Positions 33,263 to 40,862 of a stretch of DNA of 64,000 nt are shown here, one piece after another. Location: the NCBI RefSeq assembly GCF_004000985.1, contig NZ_BIMH01000017.1, positions 1 to 64,000 of the forward strand, given 5' to 3'. The notes below the pieces were generated by a model. It was given only the letters and a program-made list of their open reading frames with translations, made no database searches and was not told the origin of the DNA. A program made the position numbers and the translations under genes. The number at the start of each line of letters is the position of its first letter. Position 1 is the first letter of the stretch. This DNA comes from Paenibacillus validus NBRC 15382 (GTDB taxonomy: Bacteria > Bacillota > Bacilli > Paenibacillales > NBRC-103111).

Positions 33263-33976
33263 TTAAAATCCTGTAAATCCACCGAATAACTGAATCAAGA
33301 AAATCGTAATTTTTGTCATTTGGTCCGTATACAACAGAATTCCGGTCAATACCATCAAGGCCCCACCAATTTTCATCAAGATGCCTGAATATTTAAGTAT
33401 CGATTTTAATCGTCCGATAAAGAATGCCATCACGAAAAACGGAATAGCAAAACCAATTGTGTAAGCAACGGTATAGATAATTGCCTGATTCGGATTGGCC
33501 ACTCCAAGCATAATCACCGCCGACAAAATTGGTCCGACGCAGGGTGTCCAACCCGCCGCATACGTTATCCCGACAAGTACGGAACCAAAATAACCAACTG
33601 GCTTGTTCTTGAAAGTAACTCTCGCGTCTTTCATTAAGAACTTGGGTGTAAAAACTCCAAGCATAACCAGACCCATAACAGCGACCATAATACCTCCAAG
33701 TTTGCGTATCAGGTCTTGATAATCAGTAAATAAGTTTCCTATGAAACTAACTGAGATACCGAGAGCAATAAAAATAATTGAGAAACCGATCATAAAAAAC
33801 ACCGTATGCATCATCGCTTGCCGGTGGAGCATTCCTTTACCTTCTTGCAAATCTTTTACAGAAATACCTGTAATGTATGATAGATAAGAAGGATACAATG
33901 GAAGACAGCAGGGCGAAATAAATGATAAAAGACCTGCGCCAAATACAAGCCAAATGCTTAAATCTGCAGCATTCAA
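33263..33976 (-). CDS. ccdA: CcdA cytochrome-c-biogenesis-type thiol transporter
   Basis: A 237-aa membrane protein with six segments that moves reducing equivalents across the membrane. The two Cys motifs are SFISPCCLPLYP near residue 15 and AGWTPCVGPIL near residue 150. The longer frame to 34051 would read through the promoter-operator at 33998, so I start at TTG 33976, which has GGAGG 7 bases upstream. It heads an eight-gene operon with TlpA, the Lgt-like protein, Lgt, rhodanese, multicopper oxidase and the CopZ-like protein. Confidence 0.9.
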   Translation of the reverse strand: MNAADLSIWLVFGAGLLSFISPCCLPLYPSYLSYITGISVKDLQEGKGMLHRQAMMHTVFFMIGFSIIFIALGISVSFIGNLFTDYQDLIRKLGGIMVAVMGLVMLGVFTPKFLMKDARVTFKNKPVGYFGSVLVGITYAAGWTPCVGPILSAVIMLGVANPNQAIIYTVAYTIGFAIPFFVMAFFIGRLKSILKYSGILMKIGGALMVLTGILLYTDQMTKITIFLIQLFGGFTGF

Positions 33977-33995
33977 AAAGGTTACCTCCCTTTTC

Positions 33996-34014
33996 ACACT
34001 ACTGATTGTAGTGT
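33996..34014 (-). promoter_or_regulatory. BlaI/CopY-type operator, copy 3 (ccdA operon)
   Basis: ACTAC-TGATT-GTAGT (33998-34012) with flanking ACs and GTs giving a 7+5+7 dyad. On the minus strand it contains TACAAT as the -10; no good -35 is seen. It lies 20 bp upstream of the TTG start of ccdA, so repressor binding would block the operon. Confidence 0.7.
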
Positions 34015-34037
34015 AAATTGTTTTGAAAAGGGCGGGC

Positions 34038-34895
34038 TTACGAACACCCACCTAAAATAATGCTACTCATAATAAATATAAGAGATAGGGTCAGTAACAA
34101 CGGTTTAAAGTCAGACATGGGAACATGGATCCGCTGTTTCGGTTCAAGAACTTGCATAATTCGATAATTGATTGCATTTTCTGCAAAGTAAGCAACTGCA
34201 GTAGAGTGCTGCATCTTGCCTACTTTTGATAGCTTTAGTAGAACATTGCCTAAATAATACTCCGTCCCCATTTGCTTAATGGCGAATCGGTCGGCAAGCA
34301 ATTCCTTCCATGTCTTAAAATCACGTACCATCGCCTTCATCGTCGGTATATACCCTAACCCGTCAAGGATCAAAGCTAACAGGAACATTTTCAATGGGTC
34401 ACGATTCCGGCAGTGGTACCACTCATGAAGCAGAATGGCTTCTACTTCATGATTGGAAAACATGCTCAATACTCCGGTTGAAACAATAATTCGGGGCTGG
34501 AAGAATCCTATTGTTAGAGCAATAAACTTCTCATCATTAACAACAATGAACTCTGTCCCCCACTTTTTATACTTATCATTCAGTTGTTTGGTAAGTTTCG
34601 TATGTTTCTTGCTATGAAACACCCTGAGCCATTTTTGGGTTAAACGTAATTGCTTGTAAAGACGCCAGATCATTTTCCCAAACGTATATAAAATGATCAC
34701 GTTGATCAAAAATTTTATGACATTATGGGCTACGGTTTCTTCCTTTAATGCACTTATACAATATTGGAAAAAGTTCCAGGGAAGGCGAACATCCCATAGT
34801 TGATGCGCTATATATAGGCCCATTTGTACTAAAATCATAACACCGACGAGTAACAAGGAACCGAAAATGAAATTTATTCGGAATACAGGATTCAT
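34038..34895 (-). CDS. M56 (BlaR1/MecR1-like) membrane metalloprotease without sensor domain
   Basis: A 285-aa membrane protease. It has membrane segments near residues 8-30 and 60-75, the zinc motif LLHEWYHCRNRD near 157, the third ligand in WKELLADRFA near 198, and a last membrane segment (LLLTLSLIFIMSSIILGG) at the very end. BlaR1 and MecR1 continue after that helix into a penicillin-binding sensor of about 250 residues; this protein stops, so it cannot sense beta-lactams that way. It probably cuts the BlaI-type repressor encoded just upstream, with which it shares ATGA, after a signal that could be copper or envelope stress. Confidence 0.85.
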   Translation of the reverse strand: MNPVFRINFIFGSLLLVGVMILVQMGLYIAHQLWDVRLPWNFFQYCISALKEETVAHNVIKFLINVIILYTFGKMIWRLYKQLRLTQKWLRVFHSKKHTKLTKQLNDKYKKWGTEFIVVNDEKFIALTIGFFQPRIIVSTGVLSMFSNHEVEAILLHEWYHCRNRDPLKMFLLALILDGLGYIPTMKAMVRDFKTWKELLADRFAIKQMGTEYYLGNVLLKLSKVGKMQHSTAVAYFAENAINYRIMQVLEPKQRIHVPMSDFKPLLLTLSLIFIMSSIILGGCS

Positions 34896-35326
34896 AAATC
34901 TTTCCTGCTTTTCAGTTGATTTAATTTATCCGATAATTTATTGATCAATTCAGAGTCGGCATCCTCCAACGCATCAATCATGTGTCCCACAACAAGATCA
35001 CCAAATTCTTGAATGAGGCCATCTGTAACCGCCTTAGTTTGTACGTGCAGAAATTGTTCTTTCGTTTGCACAGGTTCGAAAACTGTCACCCTATTCCTGC
35101 CTTTTCCACGTGTATCTTTACTAAGGTGCCCTTTTTCCAGCAATCGATTCATTACGGTCATCACTGTGTTAAACGAAATAGGACTTTCCTGATTTAAAAT
35201 TGACTGCACATCCTTGATACTCATACCATCGGACAACCACAATATGTTCATAATCTTGGCTTCGAGTGGGCCGAAAAAACGATTTAATCCTTCTTCATTC
35301 ACATTAAACTTCTTCACATTTGTCAT
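34892..35326 (-). CDS. BlaI/MecI/CopY-family repressor
   Basis: A 144-aa winged-helix repressor. The first 75 residues hold the family pattern: GPLEAKIMNILWLSDGMSIK, SIKDVQSILNQE and FNTVMTVMNRLLEKGHLSK. The C-terminus is a helical dimerisation region; no CopY-type CxCx4CxC metal site is present, so it is more like BlaI/MecI than enterococcal CopY. I start at ATG 35326 after a G-rich ribosome site. It overlaps the M56 protease gene by ATGA. Its own promoter has a matching operator (35342-35356), indicating autoregulation. Confidence 0.88.
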   Translation of the reverse strand: MTNVKKFNVNEEGLNRFFGPLEAKIMNILWLSDGMSIKDVQSILNQESPISFNTVMTVMNRLLEKGHLSKDTRGKGRNRVTVFEPVQTKEQFLHVQTKAVTDGLIQEFGDLVVGHMIDALEDADSELINKLSDKLNQLKSRKDL

Positions 35327-35341
35327 TTTCTGCCCCCCCAC

Positions 35342-35377
35342 ACTACAAATTGTAGTCTATTAAATACACTGTGTCAA
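35342..35377 (-). promoter_or_regulatory. Autoregulated promoter with BlaI/CopY-type operator, copy 4
   Basis: Minus strand: TTGACA (35377-35372), 17-bp spacer, TACAAT (35354-35349) inside the dyad ACTAC-AAATT-GTAGT (35342-35356). It is 16 bp upstream of the repressor start. It may also affect the divergent multicopper oxidase gene at 35500. Confidence 0.75.
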
Positions 35378-35427
35378 TCGCTCACAAATCGGGCAAAAAT
35401 GAATCCGGCCTCCCTACATAAGTTCTA

Positions 35428-35444
35428 CATAATCATGTATTATG
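35428..35444 (+). promoter_or_regulatory. Dyad upstream of the multicopper oxidase gene
   Basis: CATAAT-CATGT-ATTATG, a perfect 6+5+6 dyad 55 bp upstream of the ATG at 35500. It differs from the ACTAC/GTAGT boxes and may be bound by another regulator, or contain the -10 of this promoter. Confidence 0.35.
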
Positions 35445-35499
35445 ATTAGTTTGTGATAAATGTTATAGACAAAAGTATTGAGGATAGGGAGGAAGCATT

Positions 35500-37161
35500 A
35501 TGAAGATTGGTACACGTTTTAAATTAGTATTCGTTTTTGCAATACTTGCTGTTTTGCTTACAGCCTGCTTTGATTCGAAGGATTCGATGGAAGGAATGGA
35601 TCACTCGAACATGAATCAATCCGGTATGACCAATACGGATAGCAGCAATCAGTCTAATGTAAATACACAAGATAAAACATCAAAGATGACAACCTTAAAG
35701 GGGAAGGAATTTACGCTTACCGCAAAAACAAGCAATTTAGAAATCACTCCTGGAAAAACGTTGCCTGTATGGACATTTAATAACTCTGTGCCAGGCCCCG
35801 AATTTCGTGTTAAACAAGGCGACACCGTCAAAATCACATTAAAAAACGATTTGCCTGAACCCACTACGATACATTGGCATGGTTTACCTGTTCCCAACGA
35901 AATGGACGGCATTCCGGGTGTAACTCAAAATGCTGTACAACCTGGGAAGTCATTTGTCTATGAATTTAAAGCTACTGTTCCCGGCACTTACTGGTACCAT
36001 TCTCATCAAGACGGTGCTAATCAAGTGGATAAGGGCCTCTACGGTGCGTTTATTGTTGAAGGAACAGATGAGAAAGTGGATCGGGATTATACGTTAGTTT
36101 TAGATGAATGGATGAGCATGGGCGATATGGACATGTCATCAATGGACAATAGCAGCATGAACATGGATATGTCATCGATGGATCATAGCAACATGAATAT
36201 GGATTCTTCAAAAGACCAGGCATCGAGTGAAAATAACATGGACCATGGAAATATGGGTGATGATGCTCACGGTTCTTCGGCTGAAGGTCATGATATGAGT
36301 ATGTACGATATATATTCAATCAATGGGAAGTCGGGAGACTCGATTGATAAACTTATAGTGAAAAAGGGCGAAAAAGTTCGCATTCGACTCGTTAACGCTG
36401 GATTACTTTCGCATAATATCCATTTACATGGGCACGAATTTAAAGTCGTCTCTACTGACGGACAACCGATCAACAATCCTGCTTCTATCAATGATCAGGT
36501 CATTTCGATTGCTCCGGGAGAACGCTACGATCTCGAATTTGAAGCGAACAACCCCGGGCAATGGTATATCGAAGATCACGGAGATGATCCGCGTGTGAAA
36601 GGCATGAAGGCCATCATTGCCTACGAAGGCGCAAACGCAGATACAGACAAGCCAAACGAAACTGCCGCGCTGCCAATCCTTGATTTGACACGTTATGGGC
36701 AATCATCAAATTCAGTGTTCACATTGGACCAAAAATATGATTTAGAGTACACGATGGATCTGAATACGGATCAACAGAGTGGACAGCAGGTCTATACGAT
36801 TAATGGAAAAACATATCCCGACACTGAGAAAATCAAAGTCAAAAAGGGAGACCTCGTCAAAGTCCGATTAGTCAATAATTCCAAGACCGACGATCATCCC
36901 ATGCACCTTCATGGTCATTTCTTCCAAGTTCTTAGCAAGAACGGTAAGCCTATAGAAGGCTCACCCATCGTGAAAGACACACTTAATTTGAAACCAGGAG
37001 AAGAATACGAAGTGGCTTTTGTTGCGGATAATCCAGGAGACTGGATGTTCCACTGTCACGAACTTCACCATGCTGCAGCAGGTATGGTTACGCATTTGCA
37101 ATATACCGACTATAAGAGCGATTTTGTACCTGATCCGAATGCCGGCAATAAGCCTGAATAA
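35500..37161 (+). CDS. Multicopper oxidase lipoprotein with Met-rich insert
   Basis: A 553-aa lipoprotein (signal with lipobox VLLTACFD) of the laccase/CueO type, expected to oxidise Cu(I) to Cu(II) outside the cell. Copper motifs are intact: TIHWHGLPVP, YWYHSHQDG, HPMHLHGHFFQVL and WMFHCHELHHAAAGM. A Met/Asp/Ser/His-rich insert (about residues 205-265, MDMSSMDNSSMNM type repeats) and a Met-rich N-terminus would bind Cu(I), as in CueO. GGAGG precedes the ATG, and a terminator follows at 37171-37215. It is divergent from the repressor gene. Confidence 0.93.
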   Translation: MKIGTRFKLVFVFAILAVLLTACFDSKDSMEGMDHSNMNQSGMTNTDSSNQSNVNTQDKTSKMTTLKGKEFTLTAKTSNLEITPGKTLPVWTFNNSVPGPEFRVKQGDTVKITLKNDLPEPTTIHWHGLPVPNEMDGIPGVTQNAVQPGKSFVYEFKATVPGTYWYHSHQDGANQVDKGLYGAFIVEGTDEKVDRDYTLVLDEWMSMGDMDMSSMDNSSMNMDMSSMDHSNMNMDSSKDQASSENNMDHGNMGDDAHGSSAEGHDMSMYDIYSINGKSGDSIDKLIVKKGEKVRIRLVNAGLLSHNIHLHGHEFKVVSTDGQPINNPASINDQVISIAPGERYDLEFEANNPGQWYIEDHGDDPRVKGMKAIIAYEGANADTDKPNETAALPILDLTRYGQSSNSVFTLDQKYDLEYTMDLNTDQQSGQQVYTINGKTYPDTEKIKVKKGDLVKVRLVNNSKTDDHPMHLHGHFFQVLSKNGKPIEGSPIVKDTLNLKPGEEYEVAFVADNPGDWMFHCHELHHAAAGMVTHLQYTDYKSDFVPDPNAGNKPE

Positions 37162-37170
37162 CCTTAAATG

Positions 37171-37215
37171 GCCTGATCTTACGCCTTAAATTAGCGTAAA
37201 ATCAGGCTGTTTTTT
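37171..37215 (+). terminator. Rho-independent terminator
   Basis: GCCTGAT-C-TTACGC pairs with GCGTAA-A-ATCAGGC, followed by TGTTTTTT on the plus strand. Confidence 0.88.
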
Positions 37216-37223
37216 GCAGGTTG

Positions 37224-38123
37224 TTATTTTGTTTTCGCCCAGCTCTCACCACCGTCTTTACTTTCATATACCGAATACCTTTCAGTCACAATTAACAGAC
37301 GGTTGGCGTCTTTCTTCGAACCTTTGATCCCAAGCGGCATTTCTCCATTCAAATCGACTAGCATTGGCTTCCAAGTTGTTAAGTCGTTCGATCTTTGAAA
37401 TCTGCTTTCATTCATAGTAATGATTTCCCCGGTTGGCGTAATAAAAATTTGAAATGTCGGCTCATTACCGATCTTCGTCTCTTTTATATTGTTATCCATT
37501 ATATCGTAACGGTACAGCCCGCTTTCTGTGCCGGCAATAATGGATGAAGATTGACCGGGTGCAATTGCTATAGAATATGCAGCTTGAGGAATAACACCTA
37601 CCTTCGTCCAGGTATTCCCACCGTTGTTGGATTCATACAGATTGTCTCCTGGACCAGCAAGCATTGTATAAAGATGCTCAGGGTTATTTGTATCCATGGC
37701 CAAAAGGTGCGCATCCGGTTCATTTGGTTTTTGTTTATTCGGTAGCCCGTCTTCGGCCACATCCCAAGTCTTTCCACCGTCTAATGATCGCTTAACAAAA
37801 CCATGACCGGAAACTATCATTTTTTCCGGATTTGTTGGATCGATTTCCAGTCCCATTACGTCGTTACTTTGCAAAGGTTGTAATGTGCGTAACCATTTCC
37901 CGTTGTTATATTCATAAACACCTGTATGCGTTCCTAACCAGACAGTTGATTCATCTGCAGAATAGCTAAAGACATGAGGATGCGTTGCCGAGCCGGGTTT
38001 TAACTCGTCCGCTGAGCTTGTCCTATTTATGATTCCCCAGACAGCCACGCCTAAAATTCCAATCATAACGATCGAAAATACCCACCCTATACTCAAAGAA
38101 GATCCTTTTTTCTTACTGGCCAT
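37224..38123 (-). CDS. Membrane-anchored beta-propeller protein (paralogue of 20971)
   Basis: A 299-aa protein with one N-terminal membrane anchor (IGWVFSIVMIGILGVAVWGI) and a BNR-type propeller with Asp-box-like repeats RSLDGGKTWDV, ESNNGGNTWTK, ESKDGGESWAK and WLGTHTGVYEY. It resembles the protein at 20971-22020, which has two membrane segments. Like it, it lacks recognisable catalytic residues, so scaffold or sensing roles are as likely as hydrolysis. It is the last gene of the operon C39 protein, response regulator, kinase, propeller (40758 to 37224). Confidence 0.7.
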   Translation of the reverse strand: MASKKKGSSLSIGWVFSIVMIGILGVAVWGIINRTSSADELKPGSATHPHVFSYSADESTVWLGTHTGVYEYNNGKWLRTLQPLQSNDVMGLEIDPTNPEKMIVSGHGFVKRSLDGGKTWDVAEDGLPNKQKPNEPDAHLLAMDTNNPEHLYTMLAGPGDNLYESNNGGNTWTKVGVIPQAAYSIAIAPGQSSSIIAGTESGLYRYDIMDNNIKETKIGNEPTFQIFITPTGEIITMNESRFQRSNDLTTWKPMLVDLNGEMPLGIKGSKKDANRLLIVTERYSVYESKDGGESWAKTK

Positions 38124-38146
38124 ATTTATCTCTTCTCCTTCAGTTA

Positions 38147-39226
38147 CTAATCCAAATTTTTAGGAAGTTGAATATAAACAATAGTTCCATGGTTGCTTTC
38201 AATCCATACCGATCCATGGTGGGCTTCGACTATTTTTTTCACGATTGTAAGACCAATACCTCCACCCCCGGATTTTCGATTTCGCGATTTGTCCCCCCGA
38301 TAAAACCGTTCGAAAACATATGGCAAATCTTTAGGCGAAATACCTGATCCAGTATCACTCACAGTGATAAGAACACTTTCCCCCTTATCCGTCGCTTTTA
38401 TTTCCACATATCTATTTTCCGGGGTAAATTCCAAAGCATTGCTTAACAGATTAACAAGAACTTGAATAAGACGTTCCTTGTCAACCTGTATGATGATTGA
38501 GGGAGCACTTTTGACTATGAGTTGAACATTTTTTTGCATGTAGGCAGCTGATACCACGCTTACTCCATGTTGGATCAACTTACTTATGTCTTCTTGTTTC
38601 AAAGATAATCGAAATTGGGAGGATTCTATATGTGTGAGTTGCTCCAAATCAGCAACCAAACGAATTAATCGCTCGATTTCTTCATAACAGGCTTGAATCC
38701 GCGACGGTGTCGGTTGCCAAACTCCATCTTGGAATGCTTGCATGTGACTTTTTAACGTTGCAAGCGGAGTACGCAATTCATGTGCAATATCTTGAGTCAT
38801 TATTTTGCGCAAATGTTCCTGATTTTGCAATTGTTCTGCAAGTCGATTTAATGAGGCTCCCAGATCCGCCAACTCGTCATTTCCTTTAATGTTTGACCTT
38901 GATTCTAAATGTCCATGTGTCATTTTTTCCGCAACATGTTTCATTGTGATCAGCGGCGCAGATACTCGTTTCGCTATATATAAGCTAATACCGATGGTCA
39001 AAAGAAGCGCTACCAAAAATGTCCAAACGATGGATTGAATCAATGCTTGTTCTAAATGATAAATAAGCTGAGAAAAATCGTGAGTCATTCCCATCGACTG
39101 GTTCTGATACATCAAGAAGTGATAATGCGTCTCAAATATAAGACTTATACTAACGAATACGAGTATGGCTGCCACCGTAAAAATAAAAATGAAGGAAAGG
39201 CGGGCACGCAATCCGGTTTTTCTCAT
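38147..39226 (-). CDS. HAMP-type sensor histidine kinase
   Basis: A 359-aa membrane kinase. Two membrane segments (near residues 10-32 and 64-86) enclose a very short extracytoplasmic loop of about 30 residues with His and Met (FETHYHFLMYQNQSMGMTHD), which could bind copper. A HAMP domain, HisKA (DIAHELRTPLA, His near 149) and HATPase (NLLSNALEFTP, DTGSGI, GGGGIGLTIVKKIV) follow. It overlaps its response regulator by ATGA. The CusS/BaeS-like layout suggests a metal or envelope signal. Confidence 0.92.
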   Translation of the reverse strand: MRKTGLRARLSFIFIFTVAAILVFVSISLIFETHYHFLMYQNQSMGMTHDFSQLIYHLEQALIQSIVWTFLVALLLTIGISLYIAKRVSAPLITMKHVAEKMTHGHLESRSNIKGNDELADLGASLNRLAEQLQNQEHLRKIMTQDIAHELRTPLATLKSHMQAFQDGVWQPTPSRIQACYEEIERLIRLVADLEQLTHIESSQFRLSLKQEDISKLIQHGVSVVSAAYMQKNVQLIVKSAPSIIIQVDKERLIQVLVNLLSNALEFTPENRYVEIKATDKGESVLITVSDTGSGISPKDLPYVFERFYRGDKSRNRKSGGGGIGLTIVKKIVEAHHGSVWIESNHGTIVYIQLPKNLD

Positions 39227-39915
39227 CTAGTACCACCCATAAAGCGATACCCAACACCGTAAAGGGTAACGATATATTCCGGTTTTTTAGGATCCGGCTC
39301 AATTTTTTGACGTAAATTTTTAACATGCTGATCAATGGACCGAACATCCCCCGCATAATCAAAACCATACACTTTTTCCACCAATTCTTCTCTTGTAAAA
39401 TGTCTTTGAGGATGTCGGGCTAAAACCATCAGCAGTTTATATTCGTTCGGAGTTAACACAATCGGAGCTCCATTTAAATATACCTCATGGCGTAAAACAT
39501 CGATAATAAGCTCGCCATCGTTAAAAGAGACGCGATCAGCAAGTAAATAACTGTCATCGGAACGTCGAAGGATTGCCCTAACCCTGGCAACCAACTCTCG
39601 AACATCAAAAGGCTTAATCAAATAATCATCTGCACCAAGCGAAAGACCTTGTATCCGATTATTTTCTGAAACCTTTGCGGTAAGCATAAGAATGGGAACG
39701 GAGCTTTGCTGACGAATTTTTTGGCATACTTCTTCTCCAGGAATATCCGGAAGCATCAAATCCAGTATGACCAAGTCGATTGCCGTTGATTCGATAAACG
39801 ATAAGGCTTCTATACCCGTTCCCGCCTCAACGACGTTGTACCCCTCCTTTACCAAATAAGAACTAATGACATCGCGGATTTTTTCCTCATCATCGACTAT
39901 TAAAATGCTCTTCAT
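39223..39915 (-). CDS. OmpR-family response regulator
   Basis: A 230-aa regulator: receiver domain with acidic ILIVDDEEKIRD, phospho-acceptor in LVILDLMLPDIPG near residue 51 and Lys in MLTAKVSE; winged helix at the C-terminus (HFTREELVEKVYGFDYAG, RSIDQHVKNLRQKIE, YGVGYRF). It is encoded 18 bp after the C39 protein and overlaps its kinase partner. Its target promoters are not identified; the 43084 palindrome is one candidate. Confidence 0.93.
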   Translation of the reverse strand: MKSILIVDDEEKIRDVISSYLVKEGYNVVEAGTGIEALSFIESTAIDLVILDLMLPDIPGEEVCQKIRQQSSVPILMLTAKVSENNRIQGLSLGADDYLIKPFDVRELVARVRAILRRSDDSYLLADRVSFNDGELIIDVLRHEVYLNGAPIVLTPNEYKLLMVLARHPQRHFTREELVEKVYGFDYAGDVRSIDQHVKNLRQKIEPDPKKPEYIVTLYGVGYRFMGGTR

Positions 39916-39933
39916 ACCCTATCATCCTCGCAA

Positions 39934-40758
39934 TTAATCTACTCTGTAGGATAGCGCCTGTTTTCCTAAGGCTTCCCAACTCTCAATAAATTGTTTCTTA
40001 TCGACTTTAATTCCTTTTTGATTTTTTCGCGGGTCGTTTATAAACACATGATCATTGTCGTAACCGACCAAGAGCACCGTATGCTCTTGAAACGTCGTCC
40101 GGATCGGCCCAAGTGGGGAATCCCACACCATCCATTGCTTTTCAGACGGCTTCGTGTATGAAACGGTTGTCCAAACCAGAACCGGAAAACCGTCAGATAC
40201 TTGTTGCTCCAGTTCATCAAAGTCTTTTCCGGTAAAATCAATTCCGGTTGGAATATATTTGATAAGTAATTCAAATAATGCCGTGTGATAAATACCGTAT
40301 CCTTTTTTCTTGCCTGTTATATCTCCTACAAAACCTAAATTCGGGTTTCCCCAATAGCGGATGCTTCCGTCTTTATTATACTCAATAGGCGTAGGATCCT
40401 GTTTTAGTTCGGGAAGCAAATCCATTTTACTTTTATCGATGCCGTAAAAATTGAACATCATCGTTAATGTTGCAATTTCACATCCGTTATAAAGTTCGGG
40501 TAACTGAAGAACGACAGGTGCGTCAATAAAGGCCGATTCGAGCTTTTCTTTTTTCTGATCAACATTATCACTTTCATTATAATCATCTTTATTTTCAGTT
40601 AAGATAGCGACGGATTGTCGCATGTCATCGGGATTAGAACCTATCAAAAACTCCTGATCAGTTATCTTTAAATACAATAACAACGTAAAGAACGCGCTTG
40701 TCATAACAAGGCCGATGACTAATATTGTTGCAAATATGTACTTCAGAGTTTTCAACAT
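39934..40758 (-). CDS. Membrane-anchored C39-like cysteine peptidase
   Basis: A 274-aa protein with an N-terminal membrane segment (YIFATILVIGLVMTSAFFTL) and a papain-like C39 domain outside. The catalytic Cys lies in ELYNGCEIATLTMM near residue 91, the His in FQEHTVLLVGYDND near 221, and the Asp in VFINDPR. Such proteins act on peptides or wall components; the target is unknown. I start at ATG 40758 after GGGAGAGG; the longer frame has no ribosome site. It is the first gene of an operon with a two-component system and lies under the operator at 40814. Confidence 0.82.
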   Translation of the reverse strand: MLKTLKYIFATILVIGLVMTSAFFTLLLYLKITDQEFLIGSNPDDMRQSVAILTENKDDYNESDNVDQKKEKLESAFIDAPVVLQLPELYNGCEIATLTMMFNFYGIDKSKMDLLPELKQDPTPIEYNKDGSIRYWGNPNLGFVGDITGKKKGYGIYHTALFELLIKYIPTGIDFTGKDFDELEQQVSDGFPVLVWTTVSYTKPSEKQWMVWDSPLGPIRTTFQEHTVLLVGYDNDHVFINDPRKNQKGIKVDKKQFIESWEALGKQALSYRVD

Positions 40759-40813
40759 ACTTTCTGCCTCTCCCGTTGTACAACCACTCATAATAAATTT
40801 AAAAATTTAATAC

Positions 40814-40828
40814 ACTACATATTGTAGT
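40814..40828 (-). promoter_or_regulatory. BlaI/CopY-type operator, copy 5
   Basis: ACTAC-ATATT-GTAGT, with TACAAT inside on the minus strand. The -35 is weak (GTTACA at 17 bp). It lies 55 bp upstream of the C39 gene start and should control the operon down to 37224. Confidence 0.7.
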
Positions 40829-40862
40829 ATATATTTGGATAATTGTAACTACCTGTTCTCAC

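Noticed and set aside
33977-34051. N-terminal extension of CcdA to 34051
   Set aside because: It would be translated from the promoter-operator at 33998-34012; the TTG at 33976 has an ideal GGAGG.
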